A DNA stretch of 64,000 nucleotides from Congzhengia minquanensis. GTDB lineage: Bacteria; Bacillota; Clostridia; UBA1381; UBA9506. Below, in pieces: positions 52,334 through 61,387 of the stretch. A program made the translations under genes and the position numbers. The notes beneath the pieces were generated by a model. That model did no database searches. It worked only from the letters and a program-made list of their open reading frames with translations, and was not told the DNA's origin. Numbering within the stretch: the stretch's first letter is position 1; each line of letters opens with the position of its first letter. The DNA lies in NCBI RefSeq assembly GCF_014384785.1, contig NZ_JACRSU010000001.1, forward strand, positions 186,001 to 250,000, given 5' to 3'.

Positions 52334-54228
52334 TTGACGCTGACACCCCCTTCGTCTACAGAGGGTTTCGACATGAGGTTTACGCCGCAGATTGCCAGTG
52401 CAATGATAATCCAGTAAATCATCAATATTTTATAGTTATACCAAACATAGTCGGTTAAGCCCTGGAACATGAAACCCAAAAAGCCTGCCCCTAAGGCAAT
52501 CACAATTTTGGCCCCGCTGTCGGTTTTGCGTGCGCTGATCACTGTGCTTGAAAAAACCTGCTTTACAAACATCAGCGTCATGGCAAGCAGCGCGCTAATT
52601 CCAATAATACCCGATTCCACCCAAACCTGCAGGTAAAGGTTGTGGGAATGGAGGGCAAAGTCCGCGCCTGACAGCGAATAAACCGGGTAAACCATTTTAA
52701 ACGCCTCGGAGCCAATTCCAATGCCCGAAATCCAGAAATCGCGAATCATTTTTATAGCCGCCTGCCAAATGGCCACACGATAAGCCGTTGAGGAATCTGA
52801 CGTGTTGCCAACGCTAATCAGCCGCTCTAAAATGGCCGTGTTACCGCTTAGAACCAGCAAAATTGGCAGCACTAAAAGAGCAATCACCCCAACAAACACC
52901 CAGCGCTTGTCCATAATTACAAAAAAGAGTGCACAGGCTAAAAACACGCCCAGCCACGCGCCGCGCGACCAGGTAAAAATCATGCAGGCCACCATGGAAA
53001 GCAGAACGAACCCAAACAGAGCCTTGTGCTCCTCACGCATATTGCCCCAAATTACTGCGGCTGTTAGCGGAATGGTCATAACCAAAAACTCGCCCAACAC
53101 ATTGGGGTTGTTAAAGAAGGAATAGACCCGAACCTTAATGTCTTCAAACATCTCCTCATCCAGCCAGGACTCGGTTGAACTGACGCCTGTAAAATTCTGT
53201 AGAACGCCATAGGCTGCAACGGCAAAGGCGGAAAGCAGAAACAGCTTAATCAGCGCCGTCCACTGCTGCCGGGTGCGAATGGTGTTCACCACAATAAAGT
53301 AGAACAAAATAAACGAAATATGCACTGCCGCCTGGCTTGCGCTGGCAGCAAATGAAAACGAATTGATACAGCCCCAGAGGAGCGCAATGATGAAAAACAC
53401 AACAAATGTGTTCATGGGATTTTTCACAAATGTAAACCCTTTGTCGGTAATTACGTGAACACAGAACACCAGAGCGCAGATTAAACTGAGCCCCACCAGC
53501 GCCATGGTAGGCAGCATGGGCGAAAGCGCAACGGTTAAAAACACGCCCAGACTTAAATATTTCAGCAAAAACGCAAACGCCAAAACGCCCCCGGTTAAGA
53601 TAACCAAAAGCTTTACGCCAAAAGCCAGACAGAAAAATGAAAGCAGAAGCCCCAGTCCCAATGCTGCAATTATCTGTGCCTTGCCGCAGGAAACACTTTC
53701 GTGGGACGCTGTGTCAGGGGTTGTAAAAAGCCCCATCAGCGCAGTAACAACAACGCTCCCGCCAAACAGCTGGCGCAGGCTGCGGTTAAGTAAAATCATT
53801 ACAATACCGGCAGCAAAAACTGCCGCAATTAGCAAAAGCCCCAGTCTGCCCGACTCTCTCAAAAACAGCAGCGGCAAAGAAAACGCACACAGCACAAAGC
53901 CATAAAACCGAATGCTCACGTCTGCCCATTTGCTGAACCAAACGCACACCAAACTGTTTTTTAAAACATGGTTAAAAGGGCCAGATAACTTGTTTTGCAA
54001 AAACAGCAAAAACCGCCCCGGTAAGCCAAACAGCTTGCCCAAAACACTGTTTTGAAACACATCTCTGTGTTTTGGGCCGGCAAAAAAGCGGCTTACAAAG
54101 CTTTTTTGGTAAACCCTGTTTAACCAGGCACAGAATTTATTATAATATTTTCCACACGCGCTTTCGTCAAACCACACTGCAATGCGGGAAAAGAGCGCCG
54201 CGAAAAATGAAAACACCCTGCTCTCCAT
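52330..54228 (-). CDS. O-antigen-ligase-like (Wzy/WaaL-type) polysaccharide polymerase
   Basis: A 632-residue membrane protein with about 12 hydrophobic helices between residues 110 and 610. The large external loop near residues 350-480 with VYSFFNNPNVLGEFLVMTIPL and WSRGAWLGVFLAC matches the Wzy_C/O-antigen ligase domain, where the conserved Arg and a later HSHNLYLQVWVESGIIG act in sugar transfer. The long N-terminal tail of about 100 residues is hydrophilic and aromatic-rich. It has GGAGG before the ATG at 54228. With the glycosyltransferase, DUF4330 proteins and murJ it makes a surface-polymer cluster. Confidence 0.88.
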   Translation of the reverse strand: MESRVFSFFAALFSRIAVWFDESACGKYYNKFCAWLNRVYQKSFVSRFFAGPKHRDVFQNSVLGKLFGLPGRFLLFLQNKLSGPFNHVLKNSLVCVWFSKWADVSIRFYGFVLCAFSLPLLFLRESGRLGLLLIAAVFAAGIVMILLNRSLRQLFGGSVVVTALMGLFTTPDTASHESVSCGKAQIIAALGLGLLLSFFCLAFGVKLLVILTGGVLAFAFLLKYLSLGVFLTVALSPMLPTMALVGLSLICALVFCVHVITDKGFTFVKNPMNTFVVFFIIALLWGCINSFSFAASASQAAVHISFILFYFIVVNTIRTRQQWTALIKLFLLSAFAVAAYGVLQNFTGVSSTESWLDEEMFEDIKVRVYSFFNNPNVLGEFLVMTIPLTAAVIWGNMREEHKALFGFVLLSMVACMIFTWSRGAWLGVFLACALFFVIMDKRWVFVGVIALLVLPILLVLSGNTAILERLISVGNTSDSSTAYRVAIWQAAIKMIRDFWISGIGIGSEAFKMVYPVYSLSGADFALHSHNLYLQVWVESGIIGISALLAMTLMFVKQVFSSTVISARKTDSGAKIVIALGAGFLGFMFQGLTDYVWYNYKILMIYWIIIALAICGVNLMSKPSVDEGGVSVK

Positions 54229-54232
54229 AAAA

Positions 54233-55786
54233 TTAATTCCTCCCTTTCGAAATGAGCTGCTTTAATTGCCGAACCTCGTTTGTTTTCAGAACAACTGCAC
54301 AAATGAGATAGACGGCAAGTCCCGCCAAAGCCGGCACCGCGAGCGTAAAAAACCTGCCCATAAGCGAATCTGAAAAAGCAACGAATCGCCGGGTAATAGC
54401 CAGCGCCGCCCACATTGCGCCGCCGCTTGCCAAAAGCTTTGCAAAATTGAAAAAGAACGGCCTTCCAAAGACCTTATATTTTTTATTTAAAAGAACCGCC
54501 AAAACCACGGCGATAAAGTTTGCGGCAACCGAAGCCGCCATTGGAAGCCCCGCAATTCCCAAATTCAGTCCCCGGACAAAGAGGAAACTAAGCGCCACAT
54601 TGAGTGCAATTCCGCAAACAGAAACCCGCATGGGAGTTTTTCCGTTTTGCCCGGCATAAAAGGCTTTGTTGAGCATTTCCTGAAGTCCGTAGCCAAGCAT
54701 ACCGAAAGAATACCACAACAGGGCGGTTGAGGTAATTTGCGTCTGCTCCGGCCCAAACGCGCCCCGCTCATACACCAGCCGCACAATTTCCACCCGTTCT
54801 GTTAAAAACACAATCATAATGGGAAGCAGGATAAACAGTACGCTTCCGATGGCGGTTTTCACAATTTCGGTGAACTCGCTTTTTTTGGTTTCGTCCGCTG
54901 CTAGCCTAGAGATGGACGGGAAAATCAGGTTGGAAACCGCGTAGGTTAAAACCCCCACAAAAATAATGTACAGTTTATTTGCATAATCCAGCGCCGACAC
55001 AGCCTGTCCTTCGTTGATAAAAGACGCCAAGAACATGTTGACCATGGCGTTTATAGGCTGCACCCAGGAGCTGACCAAAATGGGCAGCGCCAAAAACAAC
55101 GCTTTTTTCAAGCCGGGGTTATGAAAATTGATAAATGGCCGGTAGCGATATTTCTTTTTTATCAGTGAGGGTAAAAGTACAATGAGCTGAAATCCCCACG
55201 CCACCAGCATTGCCACCGACACTCCGTGAATTCCAAACTGATTCTTGGCTACGAGCAGATAGCCCACCATAATTCCATTAGAAACCAAGCTGATAGCCGC
55301 CGGCGCGTTGAACTCGCCGTATGACTGAAGCACGCCCGTTAAGGAATAGGCAAGAGCCGTAAAAATCATAGACGGGAACATAATGACTACTAAGCTTTCC
55401 GCCAATGCCTTAACCTGCGGCTGAAGTCCGCTTCCCAAGAGGTTTACAATGGGGCCGCGGAACAGAATGCCAACTGCGCATAAAAACCCTGTAATGAGAA
55501 ATATTATATTTAAGAAGCTGTTTGAAAACTCGGCTGCCTCTTCCTTTTTTCCCCTTTGCAGAAACTCGTTGAAAACGGGAATGAAAGAAGAAGAGATTGC
55601 GCTTCCCAGAGCAATGTCAAAAAACAAAAGCGGAATTCTGCTGGCAGTAGAATATGCAACAGCTTCCGCACCCGTGCCGTAGAGCGCCGCGAACAAAATG
55701 TCGCGGTACATCCCCATGAATTTGGCCAAAAGCGTGGCGAAAACCATGAAGCCGGCGGTTTTTATGGTCTTTTTTGCGCCATTCAT
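54233..55786 (-). CDS. murJ: Lipid II flippase MurJ (MviN family)
   Basis: A 517-residue MOP-superfamily transporter with 14 predicted helices that flips lipid II, or a related lipid-linked precursor, across the membrane. N-terminal FATLLAKFMGMYRDILFAALYG carries the conserved Arg of MurJ; other landmarks are SSSFIPVFNEFL and SLTGVLQSYGEFNAPA, and the GFG-like LLWYSFGMLGYGLQEMLNKAFYA. ATG at 55786 is favoured by AAGGGAAA upstream; an ATG 24 bases earlier lacks a site. Its place beside a Wzy-like polymerase suggests it might serve a surface polymer rather than, or as well as, peptidoglycan. Confidence 0.92.
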   Translation of the reverse strand: MNGAKKTIKTAGFMVFATLLAKFMGMYRDILFAALYGTGAEAVAYSTASRIPLLFFDIALGSAISSSFIPVFNEFLQRGKKEEAAEFSNSFLNIIFLITGFLCAVGILFRGPIVNLLGSGLQPQVKALAESLVVIMFPSMIFTALAYSLTGVLQSYGEFNAPAAISLVSNGIMVGYLLVAKNQFGIHGVSVAMLVAWGFQLIVLLPSLIKKKYRYRPFINFHNPGLKKALFLALPILVSSWVQPINAMVNMFLASFINEGQAVSALDYANKLYIIFVGVLTYAVSNLIFPSISRLAADETKKSEFTEIVKTAIGSVLFILLPIMIVFLTERVEIVRLVYERGAFGPEQTQITSTALLWYSFGMLGYGLQEMLNKAFYAGQNGKTPMRVSVCGIALNVALSFLFVRGLNLGIAGLPMAASVAANFIAVVLAVLLNKKYKVFGRPFFFNFAKLLASGGAMWAALAITRRFVAFSDSLMGRFFTLAVPALAGLAVYLICAVVLKTNEVRQLKQLISKGRN

Positions 55787-55949
55787 ACGTTTTTTTCCCT
55801 TATCTAACATATTTTATCATTCATACATTATATATGATTATGTGAAAAAAGTCAATTGCTTATTGTATGAAACGATAAAAATAGTATTTGAGTAAATGCG
55901 CAAAACTTTCCTTATTTTTCACAAAATTTTAAAAATATGAAAAAAAAGC

Positions 55950-55978
55950 TTGAAATTGTGGCTTTAATGTGGTATAGT
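55950..55978 (+). promoter_or_regulatory. SigA-type promoter of rpsB-tsf
   Basis: TTGAAA (55950-55955), a 17-base spacer and TATAGT (55973-55978). It gives a leader of about 105 bases before rpsB. The rest of the gap 55787-55949 shows nothing beyond AT-rich sequence. Confidence 0.8.
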
Positions 55979-56010
55979 ATTAGAGCAAAAATACGCACGC
56001 GCAACGATTT

Positions 56011-56041
56011 TGCGGGCGGTGCCTAAAATTAGGTTCCCGCA
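56011..56041 (+). promoter_or_regulatory. Structured leader of rpsB
   Basis: A two-part hairpin: TGCGGG (56011-56016) pairs with CCCGCA (56036-56041), and inside CCTAA (56022-56026) pairs with TTAGG (56029-56033). It sits in the 5' leader and may bind S2 for feedback control, as ribosomal protein leaders often do. That is inference. Confidence 0.5.
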
Positions 56042-56089
56042 GAATGTGACTTGTGCGGAGGATTGCAAATAAAACCGGAGGTGACTTAA

Positions 56090-56836
56090 ATGTCAGTAAT
56101 TTCAATGAAACAACTGCTGGAAGCAGGCGTCCATTTCGGACATCAGACAAGAAGATGGAACCCCAAAATGGCGGAGTACATCTTTACAGAAAGAAACGGT
56201 ATCTACATCATCGACTTGCAGAAAACCGTGAAGAAAATTGAGGAAGCTTATGCGTTCGTAAAAGACCTCGCTGAATCCGGCCAGGAAATTTTGTTCGTAG
56301 GAACAAAAAAGCAGGCGCAGGACTCTATTAAAGAGGAAGCGGAACGGGTTGGCATGTATTGGGTCAATGCAAGATGGCTCGGCGGCATGCTGACAAACTT
56401 TAAAACCATTAAAAAGAGAATTGACAGGTTGGAACAGCTGAACAAAATGGAAGAAGACGGCACGTTTGACCTCCTTCCGAAAAAAGAAGTATTAAACCTG
56501 AAAGCAGAACGTGACAAGCTCACAAAATATCTCGGCGGCATTAAGGATATGAGGAAGCTCCCCGGCGCTTTGTTTGTTGTTGACCCGAGAAAAGAAAAAA
56601 TTGCCATTGAAGAGGCAAAGAAGCTGGGAATTCCCGTTGTTGCCATTGTTGACACCAACTGCGACCCCGAAGACATTGACTATGTAATTCCGGGCAACGA
56701 CGACGCTATCCGTGCGGTAAAACTGATTGCATCTACAATTGCAAACGCTGTTGTTGAAGGCAACCAGGGTGCTGACGGCGAGGCTGCGGCTGCTGCAGAA
56801 ACGCAGGAGCCTGCAACAGAAGAACTGAATGCATAA
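56090..56836 (+). CDS. rpsB: 30S ribosomal protein S2
   Basis: A 248-residue S2 of the small subunit. It starts [26 protein letters not shown], the S2 signature 1 (core [19 protein letters not shown]), and has [26 protein letters not shown] (core [16 protein letters not shown]) and [20 protein letters not shown] as signature 2. The C-terminal tail is Ala/Glu-rich, as in many Firmicutes. GGAGG lies 8 bases before the ATG. tsf follows by 20 bases, the usual pair. The leader hairpin just upstream may mediate autoregulation. Confidence 0.98.
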   Translation: MSVISMKQLLEAGVHFGHQTRRWNPKMAEYIFTERNGIYIIDLQKTVKKIEEAYAFVKDLAESGQEILFVGTKKQAQDSIKEEAERVGMYWVNARWLGGMLTNFKTIKKRIDRLEQLNKMEEDGTFDLLPKKEVLNLKAERDKLTKYLGGIKDMRKLPGALFVVDPRKEKIAIEEAKKLGIPVVAIVDTNCDPEDIDYVIPGNDDAIRAVKLIASTIANAVVEGNQGADGEAAAAAETQEPATEELNA

Positions 56837-56856
56837 TTGATTGGAGGATTTTATAA

Positions 56857-57768
56857 ATGGCATTTACAGCTGCTGACGTAAAAGCGCTGAGGGAAATTAC
56901 CGGATGCGGTATGATGGATTGTAAAAAAGCGCTGACGGAAACAAACGGCGACAAGGATAAAGCAATTGAATTTTTAAGGGAAAAAGGCCTGGCAACGGCT
57001 GAGAAAAAGTCCGGCAGGGTTGCTGCTGACGGCATTGTTTACGCAGACGTTACAGACGGCATAGGCGTTCTGCTCGAGGTAAACTCTGAAACAGACTTTG
57101 TTGCAAAGAACGCGGACTTTCAGCAGTTCGTGTCTGACGTTGCAACGCAAATCAGAACCACTTCCCCGTCTGACGTTGACACACTGTTAAACGAAAAGTT
57201 TGTAAACGGCGACGAAACAATTTCTGCCATGCTGGTGAACAAAATTGCCACCATTGGCGAAAATATTACGGTAAGACGGTTCGAGCGCTATGACGGCGTT
57301 GTGGAAACTTACATTCACGGCGGCGGAAAAATCGGTGTTATGGCTGCGTTTACGCTGGCTGACGCTTCGAAAGCCGACGCAGCGGAATTTAAAGAGTTCG
57401 CACACGACATTGCAATGCAGGTTGCCGCTTCAAACCCGGCATATTTAGACCGCGACAGCGTTCCGGCTGACGTTGTGGAAAAAGAAACCGAAATTTTAAC
57501 CGCACAGGCAATGAACGAGGGTAAGCCCCAGAACATTGCTGAAAAAATGGTTGCCGGCAGAATTAATAAATATTTTAAAGAAATCTGCCTGGTTGACCAG
57601 CCGTTTATTAAAGACGGCGACATGACGGTCTCCGCTTATACAAAGAGCGTTTCCGACAAAATTGGTACAGAGATTAAAATTGACAAGTTTGCACGATTTG
57701 AAAAGGGCGAAGGCATTGAAAAGAAGCAGGACAACTTTGCCGAAGAAATTGCAAGCATGGTAAAATAA
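56857..57768 (+). CDS. tsf: Elongation factor Ts
   Basis: A 303-residue nucleotide-exchange factor for EF-Tu. The N-terminal UBA-like domain is AADVKALREITGCGMMDCKKALTETNGD (core VKALREITGCGMMDCKKAL), followed by the core with LEVNSETDFVAKN (signature 2), and the dimerisation segment near 150-230. Length is full. The GGAGG site is 9 bases before the ATG. It is in the same transcript as rpsB and ends at a strong terminator. pyrH and frr, often next, are not here; tmcAL follows instead. Confidence 0.98.
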   Translation: MAFTAADVKALREITGCGMMDCKKALTETNGDKDKAIEFLREKGLATAEKKSGRVAADGIVYADVTDGIGVLLEVNSETDFVAKNADFQQFVSDVATQIRTTSPSDVDTLLNEKFVNGDETISAMLVNKIATIGENITVRRFERYDGVVETYIHGGGKIGVMAAFTLADASKADAAEFKEFAHDIAMQVAASNPAYLDRDSVPADVVEKETEILTAQAMNEGKPQNIAEKMVAGRINKYFKEICLVDQPFIKDGDMTVSAYTKSVSDKIGTEIKIDKFARFEKGEGIEKKQDNFAEEIASMVK

Positions 57769-57789
57769 TTATTTTAACTGAAACTTTAA

Positions 57790-57820
57790 AATCTCCGGAA
57801 AAGTTTTTTCCGGAGATTTA
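57790..57820 (+). terminator. Terminator of rpsB-tsf
   Basis: A perfect 14-bp stem (AAATCTCCGGAAAA with its complement) around three bases, followed by a short A/T run; 22 bases past the tsf stop. Confidence 0.82.
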
Positions 57821-57842
57821 TTTTTCACCGGAGGTTTTGGAA

Positions 57843-58982
57843 TTGAACATAATGGCCGTTATCTGTGAATATAACCCGTTCCACAATGGGCACGCATATC
57901 AGCTTAAAACCCACAGGGCGCTTTTGCGCGCAGACGGCGTGGTGTGCTTGATGAGCGGAAGCTTTGTGCAGCGCGGAGCGCCGGCCGTGTTTGACAAGTG
58001 GACCCGGGCAAAGGCCGCCATAATGTGCGGTGCGGATTTGGTGTTAGAACTGCCTGTAGTATATTCTGCCCAGTCTGCCATGCGGTTTGCCGCAGGGGCT
58101 GTGACGCTTTTAAACGAATTGGGCTGTGTGAATTATTTGTCCTTTGGGAGCGAGTGCGGCAACCTTCAGCTTTTGCAAAACGCCGAACCTGTGGTTTTTT
58201 CAGATGAATTTGCCCGGCTAGTTTGCGCCGAGATGAAAAAGGGCACAAGCTACCCCGCCGCCCGGTTATCTGCGGCAAAAAATTACTTCCCCACTCTTTC
58301 CTGCGACCTGCTTTCATCACCCAACAACATTTTGGCTTTAGAATATGTTCATGCCCTTGCCCGCTTAAAAAGCGCCATCCAACCTATAACGCTCAAGCGA
58401 AATGACAGCTTTGCCTCTGCTTCGCAAATTAGAGAAATGATGGACCAGGGCCGGGATATTTCAGAATTTGTGCCAAATAAAGCTGCATTTCACACAACGC
58501 CTTATGACAAATCAGTTTTTGACCAGCTTGTGTCTTACCAATTCCGGAGGGAAACACCGGAGAGCTTAAAAACCATTGCCGACGTTTCTGAGGGACTGGA
58601 ACACCGTTTTATAAAGGTTGCCAAAACATCGTTCGGTGCGGAGGAGCTTGCAACGCAGGTAAAAACCAAGCGCTACACCAGAACACGGATTGATAGGATA
58701 ATTGTAAACACCCTATTGGGCATTACCGGCGCTGACGCAGAGCTCCCCCCCCAATACGCCAGAGTTTTGGCGTTTAACAAATGCGGAACTCAAATTTTGA
58801 AGGAAATGGGGCGAACATCTGCCATTCCCATTATTACGAAAACGGCCGACGCCGTTTCTGCAAAGGATGATTTTTGGCGCATGTTCCAAAAAGACCTGCT
58901 TGCCACAGACATTTATGCGCTGATGACGGATAACAAACAGGCCGGGCAGGATTTTAAAACCTCCCCCATATATGTAAAATGA
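57843..58982 (+). CDS. tmcAL: tRNA(Met) cytidine acetate ligase
   Basis: A 379-residue nucleotidyltransferase-like protein (YlbM family) that activates acetate with ATP to make ac4C34 in elongator tRNA-Met. The nucleotide-binding motif is ICEYNPFHNGHAYQL near residue 7, and MSGSFVQRGAPAVFDKWTRAKAA (core SGSFVQRGAPAVFDKW) and LELPVVYSAQSAMRFA follow; YLSFGSECG is also conserved. TTG at 57843 is preferred because GGAGG is 8 bases before it; the next ATG lies 9 bases on and a TTG 6 bases earlier is too close to the site. It directly precedes a terminator. Confidence 0.92.
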   Translation: MNIMAVICEYNPFHNGHAYQLKTHRALLRADGVVCLMSGSFVQRGAPAVFDKWTRAKAAIMCGADLVLELPVVYSAQSAMRFAAGAVTLLNELGCVNYLSFGSECGNLQLLQNAEPVVFSDEFARLVCAEMKKGTSYPAARLSAAKNYFPTLSCDLLSSPNNILALEYVHALARLKSAIQPITLKRNDSFASASQIREMMDQGRDISEFVPNKAAFHTTPYDKSVFDQLVSYQFRRETPESLKTIADVSEGLEHRFIKVAKTSFGAEELATQVKTKRYTRTRIDRIIVNTLLGITGADAELPPQYARVLAFNKCGTQILKEMGRTSAIPIITKTADAVSAKDDFWRMFQKDLLATDIYALMTDNKQAGQDFKTSPIYVK

Positions 58983-59010
58983 TGCGGAAAAAATTTCCGC
59001 ATCATTTTTT
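58980..59010. terminator. Bidirectional terminator between tmcAL and the YtxC-type gene
   Basis: An 11-bp stem TGATGCGGAAA with TTTCCGCATCA around three A, with six T on the plus strand. It begins within the tmcAL stop codon and lies four bases past the end of the convergent gene. Confidence 0.85.
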
Positions 59011-59014
59011 GCAA

Positions 59015-59860
59015 TTACAGTTTGCACTGCGCCGCCTTAACGCCGCACATTTCACAGCCTGTGCAATATTCCACCTTGCCGAACACCTTATTAATTGTGT
59101 CAAACAGTTCGGCGTTTTTAATATCCACGCTGTTGTGTACAATAATTTTTTCCGGTGCCAACGTAATCAGCATGCTGATAAGCAAATCGTCAAAATTGTC
59201 AGTGCTGATTTCCTCCGGCCGGGCAAAATCAGAAATACATTCTGCGGTAATATCCTCTTTATCCTCGTTCAAAATTGTATACATGCCGCGGCTGTGTACA
59301 ATCAAATGGGTTAAATGGGGCCGGGCGCTCTGCACGTTTACAAAATAGCGCAAAAGCTCTATAAATTCCTCATACTCTTTGTGCGTTAGGTAAATGTCAA
59401 AAAGCTGTTCCGCCGCCTGGGTTAACAAAGCCTCATATTCTTTCATTCTGAAGGTAACCAACCCCTCCACGCTGGCGGAGTCGTTTTCTTCAAAATAGCC
59501 ATACAGCCCGTCTTTCACCACGCTGCGCCGTTTGGCACGGCCCGTTTCTCTGTCTTGCTCCAGTTCGGGAAGATGGCGAACAATATCCTGCAGCTGAAAC
59601 GGCTTTAAGTCGCCGTAATTATTTAAAATAATACGCTTTAAAATTTTCTTTTCGTATTTATTTATAATATAATCGGCAAGTGCTGTAATAAATTCGTCAA
59701 AAATCCTTTGGTTGCTGCCGTATTTGAAAAGCACGTCAACGCGCTCGTCAGGTTTTTGCAGAACTTCTACCGGAAATTCCTTTTCGGATAGAAGCCGTTC
59801 ATTTACAAGAGCTTTTTCATTTCTGAAGCCCAATTGTATACGGTCATTCAAAAACTTCAC
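59015..59860 (-). CDS. ytxC: YtxC-like sporulation-associated protein
   Basis: A 281-residue soluble protein resembling the YtxC family, found in endospore formers but of unknown function. Family-like stretches are ALADYIINKYEKKILKRII near residues 60-78, VEGLVTFRMKEYEALL near 130-145 and the C-terminal domain beginning PHLTHLIVHSRGMYTILNEDKED. A Cys-rich end (YCTGCEMCG and AAQC) could bind a metal and is not seen in all relatives. The start is GTG at 59860 with GGAGTTGAGAG just upstream. It may be transcribed with the DUF6873 gene 41 bases upstream. Confidence 0.75.
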   Translation of the reverse strand: MKFLNDRIQLGFRNEKALVNERLLSEKEFPVEVLQKPDERVDVLFKYGSNQRIFDEFITALADYIINKYEKKILKRIILNNYGDLKPFQLQDIVRHLPELEQDRETGRAKRRSVVKDGLYGYFEENDSASVEGLVTFRMKEYEALLTQAAEQLFDIYLTHKEYEEFIELLRYFVNVQSARPHLTHLIVHSRGMYTILNEDKEDITAECISDFARPEEISTDNFDDLLISMLITLAPEKIIVHNSVDIKNAELFDTINKVFGKVEYCTGCEMCGVKAAQCKL

Positions 59861-59901
59861 CTCTCAACTCCTTTTCCTTATCCGAAATTATTATCTGCAT
59901 T

Positions 59902-60600
59902 TTATTTACCATCTATACCGATAATTGTGCCAACATCCGTTAAAGGGAAATCTTTTATATACTCCAGCTCCACGCCTTTTATTTCTGCAAAACGTTTTAT
60001 GTTTTGAAAGCTTTTGTGTTTGCAGATATCGCCAAAAAACAGAAGACGGCCGTAAGCAAAACCTGACGCGCCGCCGATAAAGCCATAGTCGTAGCCAGAC
60101 AGCACAACATCTCCCGGCTCAATCTTCAGCGTGTCGATGTGTTCTTTCGCACACGCGTCCAGCAAAGACGGGTCGGCAGTGATAATTCCGCCGGCAAGCT
60201 CCGCCGCCGCGCAGTTTGCGTAGCCCTGATTTATATTTATCAATTTCAAATTTTGCTTTTTTAGTTCCTGTTTTACAACACGGTCGGTATATTGAAAGTT
60301 TGCAAAAGCAGTTTTTCCGGATATCAATACATTATATGCAACATCAAACGGGTAGTGACTGTCAAGAACCGTTTCGCCGCAAATCACGTTGCTTCCCGAA
60401 AGCTTCTGTTTATAATATTCATATACCGTTTTCTCTGCAATATACGTGTTTCCTATTTTGCACAGCGACAAATCCGGGTGGCAGGAAACCGGTTCGGATA
60501 AATGATTTAACTTGGGCGATGAAATAATTTCAAATTTACTCCCCCACTTTTTTTCAGCAACGCCTGCAAACCGACAGTCAATTAACAATTTTTTGCGCAT
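59902..60600 (-). CDS. DUF6873-type protein of the GME fold
   Basis: A 232-residue protein of clostridial DUF6873 type, thought to share the fold of guanidino-modifying enzymes. Repeated strand-helix units are visible, such as NVLISGKTAFANFQYTDRVVKQ and INQGYANCAAAELAGGIITADPSL (core QGYANCAAAELAGG), and GDVVLSGYDYGFIGGASGFAY. Cys in NCAAAEL may mark an active site, but the catalytic triad cannot be confirmed. ATG at 60600 has GAGGG upstream and begins at the first strand; a longer reading crosses the divergent promoter. It is divergent from the DJ-1-type gene. Confidence 0.75.
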   Translation of the reverse strand: MRKKLLIDCRFAGVAEKKWGSKFEIISSPKLNHLSEPVSCHPDLSLCKIGNTYIAEKTVYEYYKQKLSGSNVICGETVLDSHYPFDVAYNVLISGKTAFANFQYTDRVVKQELKKQNLKLININQGYANCAAAELAGGIITADPSLLDACAKEHIDTLKIEPGDVVLSGYDYGFIGGASGFAYGRLLFFGDICKHKSFQNIKRFAEIKGVELEYIKDFPLTDVGTIIGIDGK

Positions 60601-60614
60601 TTCATTTCCCTCTA

Positions 60615-60643
60615 TTGTTTTTTTGTTCTTCATTTGGTATACT
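60615..60643 (+). promoter_or_regulatory. Candidate promoter of the DJ-1-type gene
   Basis: TTGTTT (60615-60620), a 17-base spacer and TATACT (60638-60643), 52 bases before the ATG. Confidence 0.6.
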
Positions 60644-60694
60644 ATGATTGTATCAGTTTTTAAAACGAATTTCAATACAGGAGATGAAACAACC

Positions 60695-61234
60695 ATGGTA
60701 TATGTTTTTTTGGCTGACGGGTTTGAAGAGATTGAAGCTTTGGGCACTGTTGACATTTTAAGGCGGTGCGAGCTGGAGGTGAAAACCGTTTCCATCACCG
60801 AAAACTTGCAGGTAACCGGTTCTCACAACATTTCTGTTATTGCTGACCTTGTAAAAGAGGACATGAAAGAGGATGATATTGACGCTCTGGTGCTGCCCGG
60901 CGGGATACCCGGAGCAGACAATTTAGAGCAGTGCGGATTTGTGACCGACCTTTTAAAACGCAAGGCCGAAGAGGGCAAAATTATTGCCGCAATCTGCGCC
61001 GCACCAAAGGTTCTGGGGCTTATTGGACTTTTGTCCGGTGTGAAAGCCACCTGCTTTCCCGGATATGAGGCAAAGCTGGTCGGCGCAATTACCAAACGCG
61101 GCGACGTGGTATGTGACAAAAATTTTATTACCTCAAAAGGCGCGGGCACAACCCATGCCTTTGCGCGGGAAATTGCCTCGGCGCTGGGCAAAAGCATTCA
61201 GGCTCGTCGGGTGATTAAATCGATGCAATATTAA
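60695..61234 (+). CDS. DJ-1/PfpI-family protein
   Basis: A 179-residue member of the DJ-1/ThiJ/PfpI superfamily. The nucleophile-elbow Cys is in IAAICAAPKVLG near residue 100, and the acidic partner is in LADGFEEIEALGTVDIL near the N-terminus. GSHNISVIAD and VLPGGIPGADNL are further hallmarks. It fits the YajL/DJ-1 branch (4-methyl-5-thiazole-type naming is historical); proposed roles are glyoxalase, deglycase or chaperone. ATG at 60695 is chosen because AGGAG precedes it; the ORF extends further upstream through the promoter. dacF follows 153 bases on. Confidence 0.92.
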   Translation: MVYVFLADGFEEIEALGTVDILRRCELEVKTVSITENLQVTGSHNISVIADLVKEDMKEDDIDALVLPGGIPGADNLEQCGFVTDLLKRKAEEGKIIAAICAAPKVLGLIGLLSGVKATCFPGYEAKLVGAITKRGDVVCDKNFITSKGAGTTHAFAREIASALGKSIQARRVIKSMQY

Positions 61235-61261
61235 GCATGTCCCGATAAAATTCGCTCTTTT

Positions 61262-61290
61262 TTGTCATATGGGAAACAATTGAACATAAA
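61262..61290 (+). promoter_or_regulatory. Candidate promoter of the DacF-like gene
   Basis: TTGTCA (61262-61267), a 17-base spacer and CATAAA (61285-61290). The -10 is imperfect. No good SigF site was found. Confidence 0.4.
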
Positions 61291-61334
61291 ATAGGTAACA
61301 GAAGCGTAAAACGTGTTTTTTATTTGGCGCGCTG

Positions 61335-61374
61335 TCTGCCTGCGGACTTTGCGTAATAAAATTTCGCAGGCAGA
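61335..61374 (+). promoter_or_regulatory. Leader hairpin next to the DacF-like ribosome site
   Basis: A perfect 10-bp inverted repeat, TCTGCCTGCG (61335-61344) and CGCAGGCAGA (61365-61374), around 20 bases. The AAAGG ribosome site starts at 61375, directly after it, so folding could affect translation. Confidence 0.6.
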
Positions 61375-61387
61375 AAGGTTTGTCAAT

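Noticed and set aside
60601..60798. 66-codon N-terminal extension of the DUF6873-type protein, and a 61-codon extension of the DJ-1-type protein
   Set aside because: Each runs through the divergent promoter region and into the other gene, and both genes have proper ribosome sites at the internal ATGs.
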